Of a DNA stretch of 64,000 nt, positions 1 through 9,095 are shown piece after piece (position 1 is the first letter of the stretch; each line of letters starts with the position of its first letter). The notes beneath the pieces were generated by a model. That model did no database searches. It saw only the letters and a list, made by a program, of their open reading frames with translations, and had not been told where the DNA came from. The stretch is from JBCAWW01 sp039024315 (GTDB taxonomy: Bacteria; Bacteroidota; Bacteroidia; J057). The translations under genes and the position numbers were made by a program. Location: the NCBI GenBank assembly GCA_039024315.1, contig JBCCQN010000016.1, forward strand, positions 1-64,000, read 5' to 3'.

Positions 1-33
1 ACTTAAATAGCGTCGTGGAATCTCAATGCGAAA

Positions 34-51
34 TTAGGCATATCTGCCTAA
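34..51. terminator. small hairpin downstream of the first gene
   Basis: A perfect 7-bp inverted repeat (TTAGGCA, loop TATC, TGCCTAA) lies downstream of the minus-strand gene that ends at 84. Only a weak T-rich tract follows on the minus strand, so it may be a terminator or just a hairpin. Confidence 0.35.
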
Positions 52-83
52 ATAAACGAACGTTTGTTAGGGAAAGTTTGAAA

Positions 84-695
84 TTAGTGATTTTTTTCAG
101 TCTCTCGTTCTAATTTCTCCCAATCGATTCGCCGAAAGGCGTCTTCTAAAGCAACAATGCCACTAGGACGATTGGTTTGTAGTTGTACATGAAATCGGTT
201 CATTACCCCTGCGGAGAGATATAAGACTTCGCTTTGGCTGTCTTTCCAGGACCAGCCAAAAGTTTGGGATAACGGAAGCTCAATTTTTCTCCCTTCAATA
301 ATTGGAAAGGCGGCTGATTCTATTTTTTGGTACTGATCAAATAAATGCAAGAAGGCGCTGCTATCGCGCGCATAATCGGAAATTTTGATGGCGAGATATT
401 GTCCTTCGGCCATATGGTAAATAGCACTACTTTGACTAAAACGAGCGCTGCGGCCGCTAAAGGAAGCTTGCTCGGTGCGTCTCTCTTGATAAGGGCCAAA
501 AACCTTAGGGAGCGTGGCAGCAAGGGTAGTTTCTAGGAAGGTCGTTTGGGTGCTGTCGGCTAGCCGAACGCTAAAGTCTTGCCTAATCGTCTGGGCATCC
601 GGTGTTACATAGGGAACTGAGCGTTCCCCGGAGGGTGAATCTCCTTGACAAGCCCCAAAAACAAATAATAATAGTGTGTATAGCCAGTACCTCAT
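84..695 (-). CDS. uncharacterised lipoprotein
   Basis: A 203-residue protein with a short hydrophobic N-terminus ending in a lipobox (LFVFGAC), so it is probably a lipoprotein of the cell envelope. I do not recognise the rest as any family; it is a mixed alpha/beta sequence of moderate complexity without repeats. A terminator lies just upstream, so it is transcribed separately from the ftsK-lolA operon. The gene carries two copies of the window's 18-nt hairpin repeat (557-573, and a degenerate one at 619-636). Confidence 0.6.
   Translation of the reverse strand: MRYWLYTLLLFVFGACQGDSPSGERSVPYVTPDAQTIRQDFSVRLADSTQTTFLETTLAATLPKVFGPYQERRTEQASFSGRSARFSQSSAIYHMAEGQYLAIKISDYARDSSAFLHLFDQYQKIESAAFPIIEGRKIELPLSQTFGWSWKDSQSEVLYLSAGVMNRFHVQLQTNRPSGIVALEDAFRRIDWEKLERETEKNH
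557..573 (-). repeat. 18-nt-type hairpin repeat (foot TAGCGTT, stem CGGC/GCCG, loop TA)
   Basis: Foot and perfect 4-bp stem are present with a 2-nt loop. It lies inside the lipoprotein gene 84-695. Confidence 0.7.
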
Positions 696-700
696 AATAA

Positions 701-734
701 AAAAAGTGGCACCACAAGTTATTGAGATGCCACT
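701..734 (-). terminator. intrinsic terminator after the lolA-like pair
   Basis: The inverted repeat AGTGGCA (705-711) / TGCCACT (728-734) is followed on the minus strand by a run of T. It sits between the stop of the minus-strand gene ending at 755 and the start of the next gene at 695, so it should end the ftsK-lolA transcript. Confidence 0.75.
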
Positions 735-754
735 GCTATGTCAATAATTTTATG

Positions 755-1381
755 CTATCGTTCGTCGTAAACTTCACATTTTGGGTGAGCGCTCACATCG
801 AAGCGAAAATCCAGATTACTGAGCCCTTGGTCGGTTTTGACACTAGAAAACTCATATACACTACGTGTTTGACGACGGTCGATCAAGGCAGTCTTTTCGA
901 GGAAGTTCGTTTTCGTGTTGATCCAGACGATGGCCTGATTGTAATCTAGATTAGGATCTTTGATGGCAACAAAGATGCGGTGGCATTTTACCCCATGGAT
1001 GGTTTCCTCTCCTTCATAGCGAGATTCGCTACTCGCCTCATAAATCTGGAAAATAGATTCTACCCATGGCTCTTCTGGATCGTAATCCATGATGGTAACT
1101 TCGCAGTCTTCGGGCAGAAAGATCCATTGCGTTACGCCATCACAATAGACTTCTTGATCTTGGAGCTGTATGACAAACTTGCCAGATTTATATTTGATTT
1201 TACCATCCCTAGTAACCGGATTGGTCATATTGGGATTTTCAATTCTATAGGAAAAGTCGGCGGCAAAGTCCTTCATCCCTTCCAGTTTGGTTTGGGACTG
1301 GGCAATGATTTTTTCGGCTTTGTTTTGGGCGTTGAGGCCGAGGAAGCCAACTAGGCTAAGGATTACTAAGAGGTGTCTCAT
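755..1381 (-). CDS. LolA-like outer-membrane lipoprotein carrier (second copy)
   Basis: A 208-residue secreted protein with a signal peptide ending around LGLNAQ. The N-terminal region (residues about 22-75, KAEKIIAQSQTKLEGM then a DFSY strand) and the lipid-cavity type strands match the LolA fold as found in Bacteroidota, where one copy commonly follows ftsK. LolA family proteins ferry lipoproteins across the periplasm to the outer membrane. It begins 2 nt after the stop of a closely related 213-residue gene. Both share segments such as the CDG element, HG(V/L)KCH, KDPNLDY and DRRQTR, so they are a tandem duplication. Different cargo for the two copies is possible but only inferred. Confidence 0.8.
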   Translation of the reverse strand: MRHLLVILSLVGFLGLNAQNKAEKIIAQSQTKLEGMKDFAADFSYRIENPNMTNPVTRDGKIKYKSGKFVIQLQDQEVYCDGVTQWIFLPEDCEVTIMDYDPEEPWVESIFQIYEASSESRYEGEETIHGVKCHRIFVAIKDPNLDYNQAIVWINTKTNFLEKTALIDRRQTRSVYEFSSVKTDQGLSNLDFRFDVSAHPKCEVYDER

Positions 1382-1383
1382 GT

Positions 1384-2025
1384 CTAATATCTTTCGTCAA
1401 TAATTTTTTTACCGTTAGGCACTTGGTAGCGAAAATCTGCTTGTGAAAAGCCTAAGTCGGTCTTGGTACTCATAAATTCGAATGTAGTTCGTGTTTGCCT
1501 CCGATCAATCATTACGACCTTTTCAGGCAAATCGTTACCAGTATTGATCCAAAGGTAAGCTTGGCTATAATCCAAATTAGGATCTTTGAGGTTGAGAAAA
1601 ATCTTGTGGCACTTTAGACCGTGCACCTTTTCTAAACCGTCATAGCGGGGCTCTGCTTTTGCATTATATACTTCAAACATCTTCTTTATGTTGACGCCTT
1701 CTTCTGGTTCAAAGTCACGTATCACTACAGGACCGTCAAATTCGTTGATCCAGATAGTTTTGCCATCACAATAGATTGCTTCATTTTCAAAGCTTAGGAC
1801 GAAATGATCTTCCGGCATATATTTGACGGTGCCTTTCCGGATCACGGAGCGGGTACCGGGATGGCTGATACCATACTGAAAATCAGCGGATAAGTCCTCG
1901 AGTGCTTCTAATGAAGTACGAGAAGATGCTAAAATTTCGGTAGCCTTGTCAGGGGTAGTAGCGGCTGTAAAAATGATAAAGGTTAACGCGAGTAGAGTAG
2001 GGAAATGAATGAACGATTTAATCAT
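1384..2025 (-). CDS. LolA-like outer-membrane lipoprotein carrier (first copy)
   Basis: A 213-residue protein with an N-terminal signal peptide (cleavage near ATTPDKA) and a LolA-type body. It shows the same landmarks as its downstream paralog: YCDG, an EPEE loop, VHGLKCHKIF, KDPNLDYSQAYLWI and DRRQTRT. It starts 10 nt downstream of ftsK and ends 2 nt before the second copy, so the three genes form one operon. The ftsK-lolA order is common in Bacteroidota; the second tandem copy is less usual. Confidence 0.8.
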   Translation of the reverse strand: MIKSFIHFPTLLALTFIIFTAATTPDKATEILASSRTSLEALEDLSADFQYGISHPGTRSVIRKGTVKYMPEDHFVLSFENEAIYCDGKTIWINEFDGPVVIRDFEPEEGVNIKKMFEVYNAKAEPRYDGLEKVHGLKCHKIFLNLKDPNLDYSQAYLWINTGNDLPEKVVMIDRRQTRTTFEFMSTKTDLGFSQADFRYQVPNGKKIIDERY

Positions 2026-2035
2026 GCGTCGGATT

Positions 2036-4693
2036 TTAGGCCAGATCGTTCAAATACCGTTCCAACTCGGCTTCGTCCTTGACGAGTACGTCTCGGGCCT
2101 TACTACCGGAATGTGGGCCAACAATCCCCACTCTTTCCAGCTGATCGATGATTCTGCCGGCTCTATTGTAGCCTAATTTGAGTTTTCGCTGCAGCAAAGA
2201 AGCTGATCCCATTTGATAACGAACTATCATCCGTGCAGCTTCTTCGAACATCTGGTCTTTTTCGAAGGGTTCATCGTCATCTCGACCTTTACCGTCTTCA
2301 TCAGGCGTCTCTGGAAGGAAATAAGGCTCTGGATAGCCGCGTTGCTGGGCAATGTGGTCTACAATGCGCTCAATCTCAGGCGTATCGATAAATGCGTTCT
2401 GTATCCGAATTAGGTCACTGCCGGTCGAAAGTAGCACATCTCCTCGTCCGATCAATTGGTCAGCGCCATTGGCGTCGAGGATGGTTCTGGAGTCAACTTT
2501 AGAGATTACGCGATAAGACATCCGCGCTGGGAAGTTGGCTTTAATGATACCGGTGATAACGTTGACCGAAGGTCGCTGCGTAGCAATAACTAAGTGGATA
2601 CCTACCGCACGAGCAAGCTGTGCCAAACGTGCAATCGGCATTTCTACTTCCTTACCTGCTACCATCATCATATCTGCTAATTCGTCGATGATGAGGACGA
2701 TATAAGGCATAAACTCGTGTCCCTTGCGGGGGTTGAGTTTACGGGCCTGAAACTTTTTATTGTATTCTTTGAGGTTACGGACTCTGGCTTTTTTGAGCAG
2801 GTCGTACCGACGATCCATTTCAATACAAAGGCTCTTCAATACCGTTACCGCTTCGCGAACGTCTGTAATAATAGGCTCTTCCTGATCTGGGAGAGTCGCT
2901 AAGAAGTGATTTTGAATGACAGAGAAAAGGCTGAGTTCTACCTTCTTGGGGTCAATCATTACAAATTTGATCTCAGCCGGGTGCTTCTTATAAAGCAAAG
3001 AAGCAATAACCGTATTCAGCCCTACCGACTTACCTTGACCTGTTGCACCCGCGATCAAGAGGTGAGGCATTTTATTGAGGTCGGCGATAAAAACTTCGTT
3101 TGAGATCGTTCGGCCAATAGCAATTGGCAGCTCTGCTTTGGTAGTTAGAAACTTCTCCGTAGTCAGGACACCACGCAAGGAAACCGTCTCTGGGCTAGAG
3201 TTAGGTACCTCAATACCAATGGTGCCTTTTCCGGGCATTGGGGCGATGATACGAATCCCTAAGGCTGCTAGATTTAGTGCAATATCATCTTCAAGGTTTC
3301 GAATCTTGGAGATACGTACGCCTGCAGAAGGAACGATTTCGTAAAGAGTTACGGTTGGTCCAATAGTCGCTTTGATCTTATCGATACTGATTCCATAATC
3401 ACTCAGCGTCTTGACAATCTTGTTTTTATTGGTTTCTAGCTCATTGCGGTTGACTTCGCGGTTGCCACCGCCGCCATGATCCTCCAACAGTTCAAAAGGA
3501 GGGCGTTCGTAGCTAGAAAGCTCTAGGGTAGGATCAAACTCTTCCCAATCCAAGCCATCGATATTCTCTATTTCTTGGTCCTTCTCAGGAACGATTTTCT
3601 CTACTTTGTCGCCCTCACCGACTACTCGGCCGATATTGTCTTCTCCAATTTGCTCTAGCTTTTTGGGTTCGAAATCAATCACGGGCTCATCTTTAGAGGG
3701 GACGATGGTCAGCTCTAATTGACTCTTGTCCTTGACCTCTTCAATTTTAGGCTCTGTCAGTTCAAATTTGACCTCTTCGCCTCTTGCGGCGGTAGTTTTT
3801 TGAGGGAGGTTACGGCTTTGCGCAACGGAAGCACTCGTAATTTCTACTGGGCTATTGACAATGGCGGCAGTTTGAGCGCCATTGGTTTCTTCTTTAATCC
3901 CCAATACTTTGGATAGGCTCTCCTTGACAGATACTGCATTGGTAACTACTGGAGTGGCTGGCTCTGTTTTGGTCTTTTGCGGGCGATTACGAGGCGTTTT
4001 GCTGCGTCCATTGCCAGAAGGCTTATTGGCTTGGGCCGCTTTGGCCCTGATAGTCTCAAGTAGTTGCGAGGCTTTTAACTCCGTTTTGAAGTTGATTACA
4101 GTGAAGATGACCACTACAAAGAGGATCAATACGCCAACGCCAAATTGACCTATATAGTTAAATAGTTTGAAATTGATGGTATGGCCTACACCACCTCCCC
4201 AATCATTGCTACCAGAGGAAGATAAGATTTCGATGTAAGAGAAAAAGAGAGAGCCAAAGAGAAGAATAAAAAAGAGGTATTTGGCTCCTTTGCGAGCGTA
4301 TTGATAATAATCGTCTTCCAGCATGATCAAAGAAAGGACGATACCATAAATAGGAATAAAAAGACCAAAAACCCCAAATCCTTTATAAATCAGCAACTCA
4401 GCGATATTGGCACCAATCCAGCCTAACCAGTTATTGATTTCGGCAGCATACTCGAGACCGTCGGTGGAGGTAAGAGACTGGTCTGCTCTTCCTGAGACAT
4501 AATAGGAGATACAGGCAATCAGAGAGATGACGCTGAGGAACAGAATAGCCCAAGCACTAAGCTTACGGGTCTGATCTCTGCTCTCCGGATCATACTGGAT
4601 TGCACTCCATAGGTCCTTAATAATACTGATGGGACCGCTTGAAGCTTTCTTTTTAGGTTTGCGCCTGCTTCTGCTCGATGTATTCTTCGCCAC
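2036..4693 (-). CDS. ftsK: DNA translocase FtsK
   Basis: An 885-residue FtsK/SpoIIIE translocase that pumps chromosomal DNA through the division septum and supports dimer resolution. Four or five membrane segments lie in residues about 45-205, preceded by a basic N-terminus. A low-complexity linker follows (about 205-400, rich in Lys, Glu, Pro and Thr). The motor domain has Walker A GATGQGKSVG (about 546-555) and Walker B VLIIDELADMMM (about 666-677). The C-terminal winged-helix gamma domain, which reads DNA polarity sequences, is at about 815-885 (SASLLQRKLKLGYNRAGRI). Length and order of parts are normal for Bacteroidota. It is the first gene of an operon with two lolA-like genes. Confidence 0.97.
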   Translation of the reverse strand: MAKNTSSRSRRKPKKKASSGPISIIKDLWSAIQYDPESRDQTRKLSAWAILFLSVISLIACISYYVSGRADQSLTSTDGLEYAAEINNWLGWIGANIAELLIYKGFGVFGLFIPIYGIVLSLIMLEDDYYQYARKGAKYLFFILLFGSLFFSYIEILSSSGSNDWGGGVGHTINFKLFNYIGQFGVGVLILFVVVIFTVINFKTELKASQLLETIRAKAAQANKPSGNGRSKTPRNRPQKTKTEPATPVVTNAVSVKESLSKVLGIKEETNGAQTAAIVNSPVEITSASVAQSRNLPQKTTAARGEEVKFELTEPKIEEVKDKSQLELTIVPSKDEPVIDFEPKKLEQIGEDNIGRVVGEGDKVEKIVPEKDQEIENIDGLDWEEFDPTLELSSYERPPFELLEDHGGGGNREVNRNELETNKNKIVKTLSDYGISIDKIKATIGPTVTLYEIVPSAGVRISKIRNLEDDIALNLAALGIRIIAPMPGKGTIGIEVPNSSPETVSLRGVLTTEKFLTTKAELPIAIGRTISNEVFIADLNKMPHLLIAGATGQGKSVGLNTVIASLLYKKHPAEIKFVMIDPKKVELSLFSVIQNHFLATLPDQEEPIITDVREAVTVLKSLCIEMDRRYDLLKKARVRNLKEYNKKFQARKLNPRKGHEFMPYIVLIIDELADMMMVAGKEVEMPIARLAQLARAVGIHLVIATQRPSVNVITGIIKANFPARMSYRVISKVDSRTILDANGADQLIGRGDVLLSTGSDLIRIQNAFIDTPEIERIVDHIAQQRGYPEPYFLPETPDEDGKGRDDDEPFEKDQMFEEAARMIVRYQMGSASLLQRKLKLGYNRAGRIIDQLERVGIVGPHSGSKARDVLVKDEAELERYLNDLA

Positions 4694-4780
4694 TACTTCA
4701 AACTTTGGTATAGGTCAAAGGCCGGAAAGCCCTGATTTTGAGTGTGTTAATCTTTGAAATCAAATATACCGTTTTTCATT

Positions 4781-4818
4781 AAAAAAGCCAAGTCTCTTAG
4801 CAATGAGAGACTTGGCTA
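4781..4818 (-). terminator. intrinsic terminator (second of a tandem pair)
   Basis: AGCCAAGTCTCT / AGAGACTTGGCT forms a 12-bp stem with an 8-nt loop, followed by a T-tract on the minus strand. It lies downstream of the T9SS-sorted protein and upstream of ftsK, so it insulates ftsK. Confidence 0.85.
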
Positions 4819-4828
4819 CTAAAATTGA

Positions 4829-4872
4829 AAAAGCGGCGACTCGCCCACTCCAATTGGAGCAAGCAGAGTCGC
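4829..4872 (-). terminator. intrinsic terminator (first of a tandem pair)
   Basis: GCGACTC (4836-4842) pairs with GAGTCGC (4866-4872), with an inner palindrome CTCCAATTGGAG in the loop. A T run follows on the minus strand. It starts directly after the stop of the minus-strand gene 4874-6742. Confidence 0.75.
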
Positions 4873-4873
4873 A

Positions 4874-6742
4874 CTACCTTAACACAAGCTTTTGGTGGAT
4901 CGTACCGGCATCGAGTCGCACCTGCACGAGGTAAATCCCTCGAGCCAATGTGCCCAATGATAAAGCTTGTTTAAAACTCTGAGCCTGAGGCCCGTATTGT
5001 GCTTGCCAGACGCTACGTCCAGAAAGGTCAATGAGTTGAATATCAATATTTTGACTTTGGCTAAGTTGGAGCTCCAACCATACTTCGCCTTGGGCTGGGT
5101 TTGGGTATAGTCTGAAGCTTTCGACCACTCCGCCCAAATGATCAAGGGAGGTTAATATGGCTTGAATGACTACTGAGGAGTCTGAACCACATCCCGTGAG
5201 AGTATCAACCGCTATCGCAAAGAAGTTGCCGGAACTTGCAGGAGAGATGGTAGTACCACTTCCGATAAAACCGTCATCTATATCATACCAATCATAGCGG
5301 AAGGCAGGATTAGGCCCGGCTACGCTTAGATTAGCGCTGCCATCATAGGCGATGCTGGGTGCTGCTATTTGCTGAGTAGTGATGACAATATCCATAGAGA
5401 AACTACTACAGGCGGTAATCAGGTCGATGGATTCTACTGAATAAGTACCTGCTTCCAAGACTGTCAGCGTAAGATCTGTTTCACCATTGATGGCCTGACC
5501 GTCAAAGTACCATTGCACAGAATCTGCGTCCACGGCCATGAGGGTCAAGGAGTCTCCTTGGCAAAGGAGAGTGGTGTCCCCCATATTCATGATGGTCGGC
5601 ACGGTAGGTAGAGAATCTATCTGGAAAGTATCAGCGCAGCTAATGGTCTGAATCGGATGGGTTACGGCAAATATCACTCTTAGGGCGTTATTCGTGATCG
5701 TAACGTTGCCCGCAGGGGAAGGAACCGTAAAAAAGACCGAAGCCCCGCTACCTGCAGAACCCGTGGCACAGCCCTCGTCCTGACCGATAAGATCATCGTC
5801 CCAGACTTGAAATTCATAGGTACCGGTATCTAAGATGATTGGGCCAATACCGGTCACGATGGGTAGATTATCCCCGCCGTTGCTAATGGGATTTGAAAGG
5901 GTACTGACGATCTCTACCCCTTGAGGATCAAATAATTTCCAGTAGATATCAGCTCCGTCCAAGAGATCATCACAACCAATAGAATCAATCGTAACCCCAG
6001 TAAGGGTATAGGGGAAGGTATCAACAGTAGCAGTATAGCTCAGAATATAGCTGCCAGGGTCATTTAGGGTCTGGACAGGAGGATTCTCGTCAGTAGATTG
6101 GAAGTTAAAGGCCGCACCATTGCTGAGAGTCCAGTCATAGCTAAAGCGTGGATCGCCATTAGAGGGAATATTATTGGTCATCGTGAGCTCAGCTCCCGCG
6201 CAGACATCATTGAGTTGGGAGGTATAACAAGCTCCAGCAAAAGCGCAAGGAGTCACTAAGATACTCGCATCATAAGTGCCTGGCTGATCGGTAGGATTGC
6301 CTAGGATATCAGCATTGGCCGTAAGATGTACGATGACAGGAAAAAAGCCAATATCGGTAGGGGTACCGAAAACTCGGATACACCCTAAGGTATCAGGGCT
6401 AGCGTTGCCAGGGGCAACATCATAAAAGCAACCCACGCTATCAAGATTGCAGGACCAAGATAATCCGTTTGGTAGGCCTACCAAACTGTCAATAGTAAAA
6501 CTGTTGAAGGGGAGGGTTACCAAATTGCCAAAGACATCCACTGTGGTGTCGCGGGGCAAGAAAAAGGTAATATCCACTTCGTAATATTCACAACCCACAG
6601 CATCAGCAAGCGTGTCTGGATAGATCCCTGGCACCGAAGGTACCAAGCTGTCGATTACGCATTGCGCGCGGGCAGGCATGATGCTAATTAGCAGCAAAAA
6701 GCCCATAATGATTCCAATAAGGCGGGAGGTAGAAGTAGTCAT
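4874..6742 (-). CDS. secreted multi-domain protein with T9SS sorting domain
   Basis: A 622-residue extracellular protein. It has a signal peptide (ends near MPARAQ) and a long cysteine-containing N-terminal region. Two Ig/PKD-like beta domains follow (about 175-235 and 390-455; the second has the LCQGDSLTLMA type of start common in secreted Bacteroidota proteins). Residues about 545-622 form a type A T9SS C-terminal sorting domain (RLYPNPAQGEVWLEL, then IDLSGRSVW, ARGIYLVQV and a final KLVLR). It is therefore exported across the outer membrane by the type IX system and probably attached to the surface. Ligand unknown; an adhesion or matrix role is only a guess. Confidence 0.8.
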   Translation of the reverse strand: MTTSTSRLIGIIMGFLLLISIMPARAQCVIDSLVPSVPGIYPDTLADAVGCEYYEVDITFFLPRDTTVDVFGNLVTLPFNSFTIDSLVGLPNGLSWSCNLDSVGCFYDVAPGNASPDTLGCIRVFGTPTDIGFFPVIVHLTANADILGNPTDQPGTYDASILVTPCAFAGACYTSQLNDVCAGAELTMTNNIPSNGDPRFSYDWTLSNGAAFNFQSTDENPPVQTLNDPGSYILSYTATVDTFPYTLTGVTIDSIGCDDLLDGADIYWKLFDPQGVEIVSTLSNPISNGGDNLPIVTGIGPIILDTGTYEFQVWDDDLIGQDEGCATGSAGSGASVFFTVPSPAGNVTITNNALRVIFAVTHPIQTISCADTFQIDSLPTVPTIMNMGDTTLLCQGDSLTLMAVDADSVQWYFDGQAINGETDLTLTVLEAGTYSVESIDLITACSSFSMDIVITTQQIAAPSIAYDGSANLSVAGPNPAFRYDWYDIDDGFIGSGTTISPASSGNFFAIAVDTLTGCGSDSSVVIQAILTSLDHLGGVVESFRLYPNPAQGEVWLELQLSQSQNIDIQLIDLSGRSVWQAQYGPQAQSFKQALSLGTLARGIYLVQVRLDAGTIHQKLVLR

Positions 6743-6865
6743 ACGCCAGTTTTTGTGTTAAGGTACTAAGGTAGCTATCAAAGGTTGGTTAAGGTAGAGC
6801 CAATCTTGATAGTAAATTAACTTACGAAAAGGGGAATTATTGTATTGACTCCTGCCAAAAGGGAT

Positions 6866-6883
6866 GAGCGTTCTATGAAATAG
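6866..6883 (+). repeat. 18-nt hairpin repeat (foot GAGCGTT, stem CTAT/ATAG, loop GAA)
   Basis: Intergenic copy just downstream of pyrD. Its A:T-containing stem differs at every inner position from the usual G:C stems, yet pairing is kept; this is one of the best examples of covariation. Confidence 0.75.
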
Positions 6884-6901
6884 GCTGAAGAAAGGTCCCA
6901 C

Positions 6902-7933
6902 TTACCAGCTGATAGCTCGCAATAATCGTTTGACAAAGGAGGGGCCTTGGTAAACGTAGCCACTGTAAATTTGAATAAGAGAAGCCCCCGCCTCAAAACG
7001 CATTTTTGCATCTAAGGGCTCCATAATGCCTCCCACACCGATAAGCGGTAGTTTGCCTGCTGTTTTTTCATGAATATAATGCAAGACTTCCCAAGAGCGG
7101 TGGGTGATAGGCTGTCCGCTCAAGCCGCCATTGCCGATTTCTTCTAATTCTGTAGCTGTAGTATTAAGGTCTTTGCGAGAAATGGTAGTATTATTGGCGA
7201 TGAGGCCAGCTAGATTGGTAGTTTGTGCTACCTCAATGATATCATCGAGCTGTTCGTTGGTAAGGTCTGGAGCGATTTTTAGCAGGAGCGGCCTAGGGCT
7301 ATCTTTACTTTGGTTTAGCTCTTGCAAGCGGGAAAGAATGTTAGTTAAGGGACCTTTTTCTTGCAAGCTCCTCAGGCCGGGAGTATTGGGAGAACTTACA
7401 TTGACGACAAAGTAGTCTGCGTAGGGATAGAGCTTTTCAAAGCAAATAAGGTAGTCTTCTACCGCTTGATGATTGGGAGTGTCTTTATTTTTGCCAATGT
7501 TGGCTCCCACGATCAAATCGCCCTTATTCATCTTTTGCAAGCGTTTGACCATTGCATCGACTCCGGCATTGTTGAAGCCCATGCGATTGATGATGGCCAT
7601 GTCTTTGGGCAAACGAAATAACCTTTGCTTAGGATTGCCTCCCTGCGGACGAGGAGTAACGGTACCAAATTCTACAAAGCCGAAACCGAAATTGCGCCAA
7701 TGGTGTAAAAGCTTTGCGTCTTTATCGAAGCCAGCAGCAAGTCCAACAGGATTTTTAAATTTGAGCCCAAAAACCTCTTTTTCTAAGGCTGGGTCTTCTA
7801 ATCGATATGCCATACGACTGATAGGGCCTCCGAAAGGAAGAGATTGGGTGGCTTTTAAAAATTTAAATGTGAAATTGTGGATCTTCTCCGGATCAAACCG
7901 AAACAGAAAGGGCCGAATTAGGCTACGATACAT
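6902..7933 (-). CDS. pyrD: dihydroorotate dehydrogenase (quinone), class 2
   Basis: A 343-residue membrane-associated flavoprotein that oxidises dihydroorotate to orotate with quinone as acceptor, the fourth step of pyrimidine synthesis. The N-terminal helical membrane-binding extension typical of class 2 (RPFLFRFDPEKIHNFTF) is present. Family motifs follow in order: NPVGLAAGFDKDA (about 61-73), NRMGFNNAG, VGANIGKNKDTP, NVSSPNTPGLRSLQ with the catalytic Ser, LLLKIAPDL with the FMN lysine, NNTTISR, GGLSGQPI, and the FMN-phosphate loops GVGGI and IYSGYVYQGP. Length is normal. It is a single gene with no obvious operon partner. Confidence 0.96.
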   Translation of the reverse strand: MYRSLIRPFLFRFDPEKIHNFTFKFLKATQSLPFGGPISRMAYRLEDPALEKEVFGLKFKNPVGLAAGFDKDAKLLHHWRNFGFGFVEFGTVTPRPQGGNPKQRLFRLPKDMAIINRMGFNNAGVDAMVKRLQKMNKGDLIVGANIGKNKDTPNHQAVEDYLICFEKLYPYADYFVVNVSSPNTPGLRSLQEKGPLTNILSRLQELNQSKDSPRPLLLKIAPDLTNEQLDDIIEVAQTTNLAGLIANNTTISRKDLNTTATELEEIGNGGLSGQPITHRSWEVLHYIHEKTAGKLPLIGVGGIMEPLDAKMRFEAGASLIQIYSGYVYQGPSFVKRLLRAISW

Positions 7934-8044
7934 GAAGCACTTTTATTTCATAGTTTGTGTGACGGTGTAATTTGTCTTGGTTCGGATATTGGTAGTGCGA
8001 AAATAAGACCTAAATCGCTTTAATGCTAGTTTTTTAAGCCATAC

Positions 8045-8118
8045 TAAAAAAGCTCAGCGACTGACACGAAACTAATCCCTTTGCGGATCAATCTTCGGCA
8101 TCAATCACTGAGCTAAAA
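8045..8118 (-). terminator. long hairpin downstream of the 8139-8939 gene
   Basis: AGCTCAGCGACTGA (8051-8064) pairs with TCAATCACTGAGCT (8101-8114) with two wobble positions, followed by T-rich sequence on the minus strand. It is a probable terminator. Confidence 0.55.
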
Positions 8119-8138
8119 TCAGTTAGGCAGAAAAGGAT

Positions 8139-8939
8139 TTACTCTTCCAAAGTTACTTCACGGACTACAGGATTAAAGGGAGAAGGAACGAGTTGGCCTT
8201 CTGCATCCAATAGCTCTAATTTTACGGTAAGCGTTCCCATAGGGGCACCTTCCAAAACATATGGCTGCCACTTATCAATCATAAATTCTGCAGCGCCTTC
8301 GTTGATAGTTACTTTTACCTTATTACCATCAGGGGCTAAGTCAGTGTTAAGCAAAAAGAAGTCTAACAATACCTTCTTGGCGCCTTCACCGGAGTATTTG
8401 CCTTTAGGACGGCTGTAAAACATATGAGGAGCTTCGAGGTCTGCTTCTTCGCCGCCTCCTTTGTTGATTTGTGTAACCTCAAAAGAACTTGGATCAGCGA
8501 GGTTTTTGACACTCTCATGATAAGAACGAGAAAGGAAGGCTAGAATCACGTAGTTGCCATCTTCCTTAAACTTGTTAGAAGTAAAAGTTGGCTCATAATG
8601 GGCCGAATAGGGACCATTATTGACGATGAAGTGGATATGCTGTCCTTTGCCAGAATTGGCAAGATTGTTTGGCGAAGCAGGAGTGGTTTGCTCTCCCAAA
8701 GTATAGCCGCTAACATCAAAGGTAAAGCTGAAACTGCTGTCATCGGCTTGACTTGGAATTTCGGCTAGATTTAGGCTTGCTTCTGGGAAAGCCGGTGAAC
8801 CCTCTAATGGCGTTAGTGTGATTTCCGCCGCCATTGGCTCTTCTGGCATATCTGTGGTTTCGGCTTGCTTTTCACCAGCACAGGAAACCATAAATACAGA
8901 AATGACCAGCATTCCTAATAAGACGGTTAATTTGTTCAT
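8139..8939 (-). CDS. uncharacterised lipoprotein
   Basis: An upstream in-frame ATG exists at 8996, but I start at 8939. From there the protein opens with a proper lipoprotein signal (MNKLTVLLGMLVISVFMVSCA), giving 266 residues. After a Glu/Thr/Met-rich spacer the body holds a beta-rich region with GKGQHIHFIVNNGPY (about 115-130) and KEDGNYVILAFLSRSYHES, then a second beta domain (about 170-266). The HIHF element resembles metal- or ligand-binding beta barrels, but I cannot name the family. It is envelope-located by its signal. A long hairpin follows the gene. Confidence 0.6.
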   Translation of the reverse strand: MNKLTVLLGMLVISVFMVSCAGEKQAETTDMPEEPMAAEITLTPLEGSPAFPEASLNLAEIPSQADDSSFSFTFDVSGYTLGEQTTPASPNNLANSGKGQHIHFIVNNGPYSAHYEPTFTSNKFKEDGNYVILAFLSRSYHESVKNLADPSSFEVTQINKGGGEEADLEAPHMFYSRPKGKYSGEGAKKVLLDFFLLNTDLAPDGNKVKVTINEGAAEFMIDKWQPYVLEGAPMGTLTVKLELLDAEGQLVPSPFNPVVREVTLEE

Positions 8940-9095
8940 TGGAATTATAGATTGGCAGGTTGAATAAATTTTCGTTTGTATGCCTGCAAAGTACATCGCT
9001 TCTCAAAATTTAACAATGCGGCTCGGTTGAAAGTCGCAAACAAAAATGGGCACCCGAGGGGATGCCCATGTATTTAGAGGTGTTTTTTGTGTGAT

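Noticed and set aside
7473..7970. 165-codon plus-strand frame antisense to pyrD
   Set aside because: Mirror of a strongly conserved gene; no signal or domain features.
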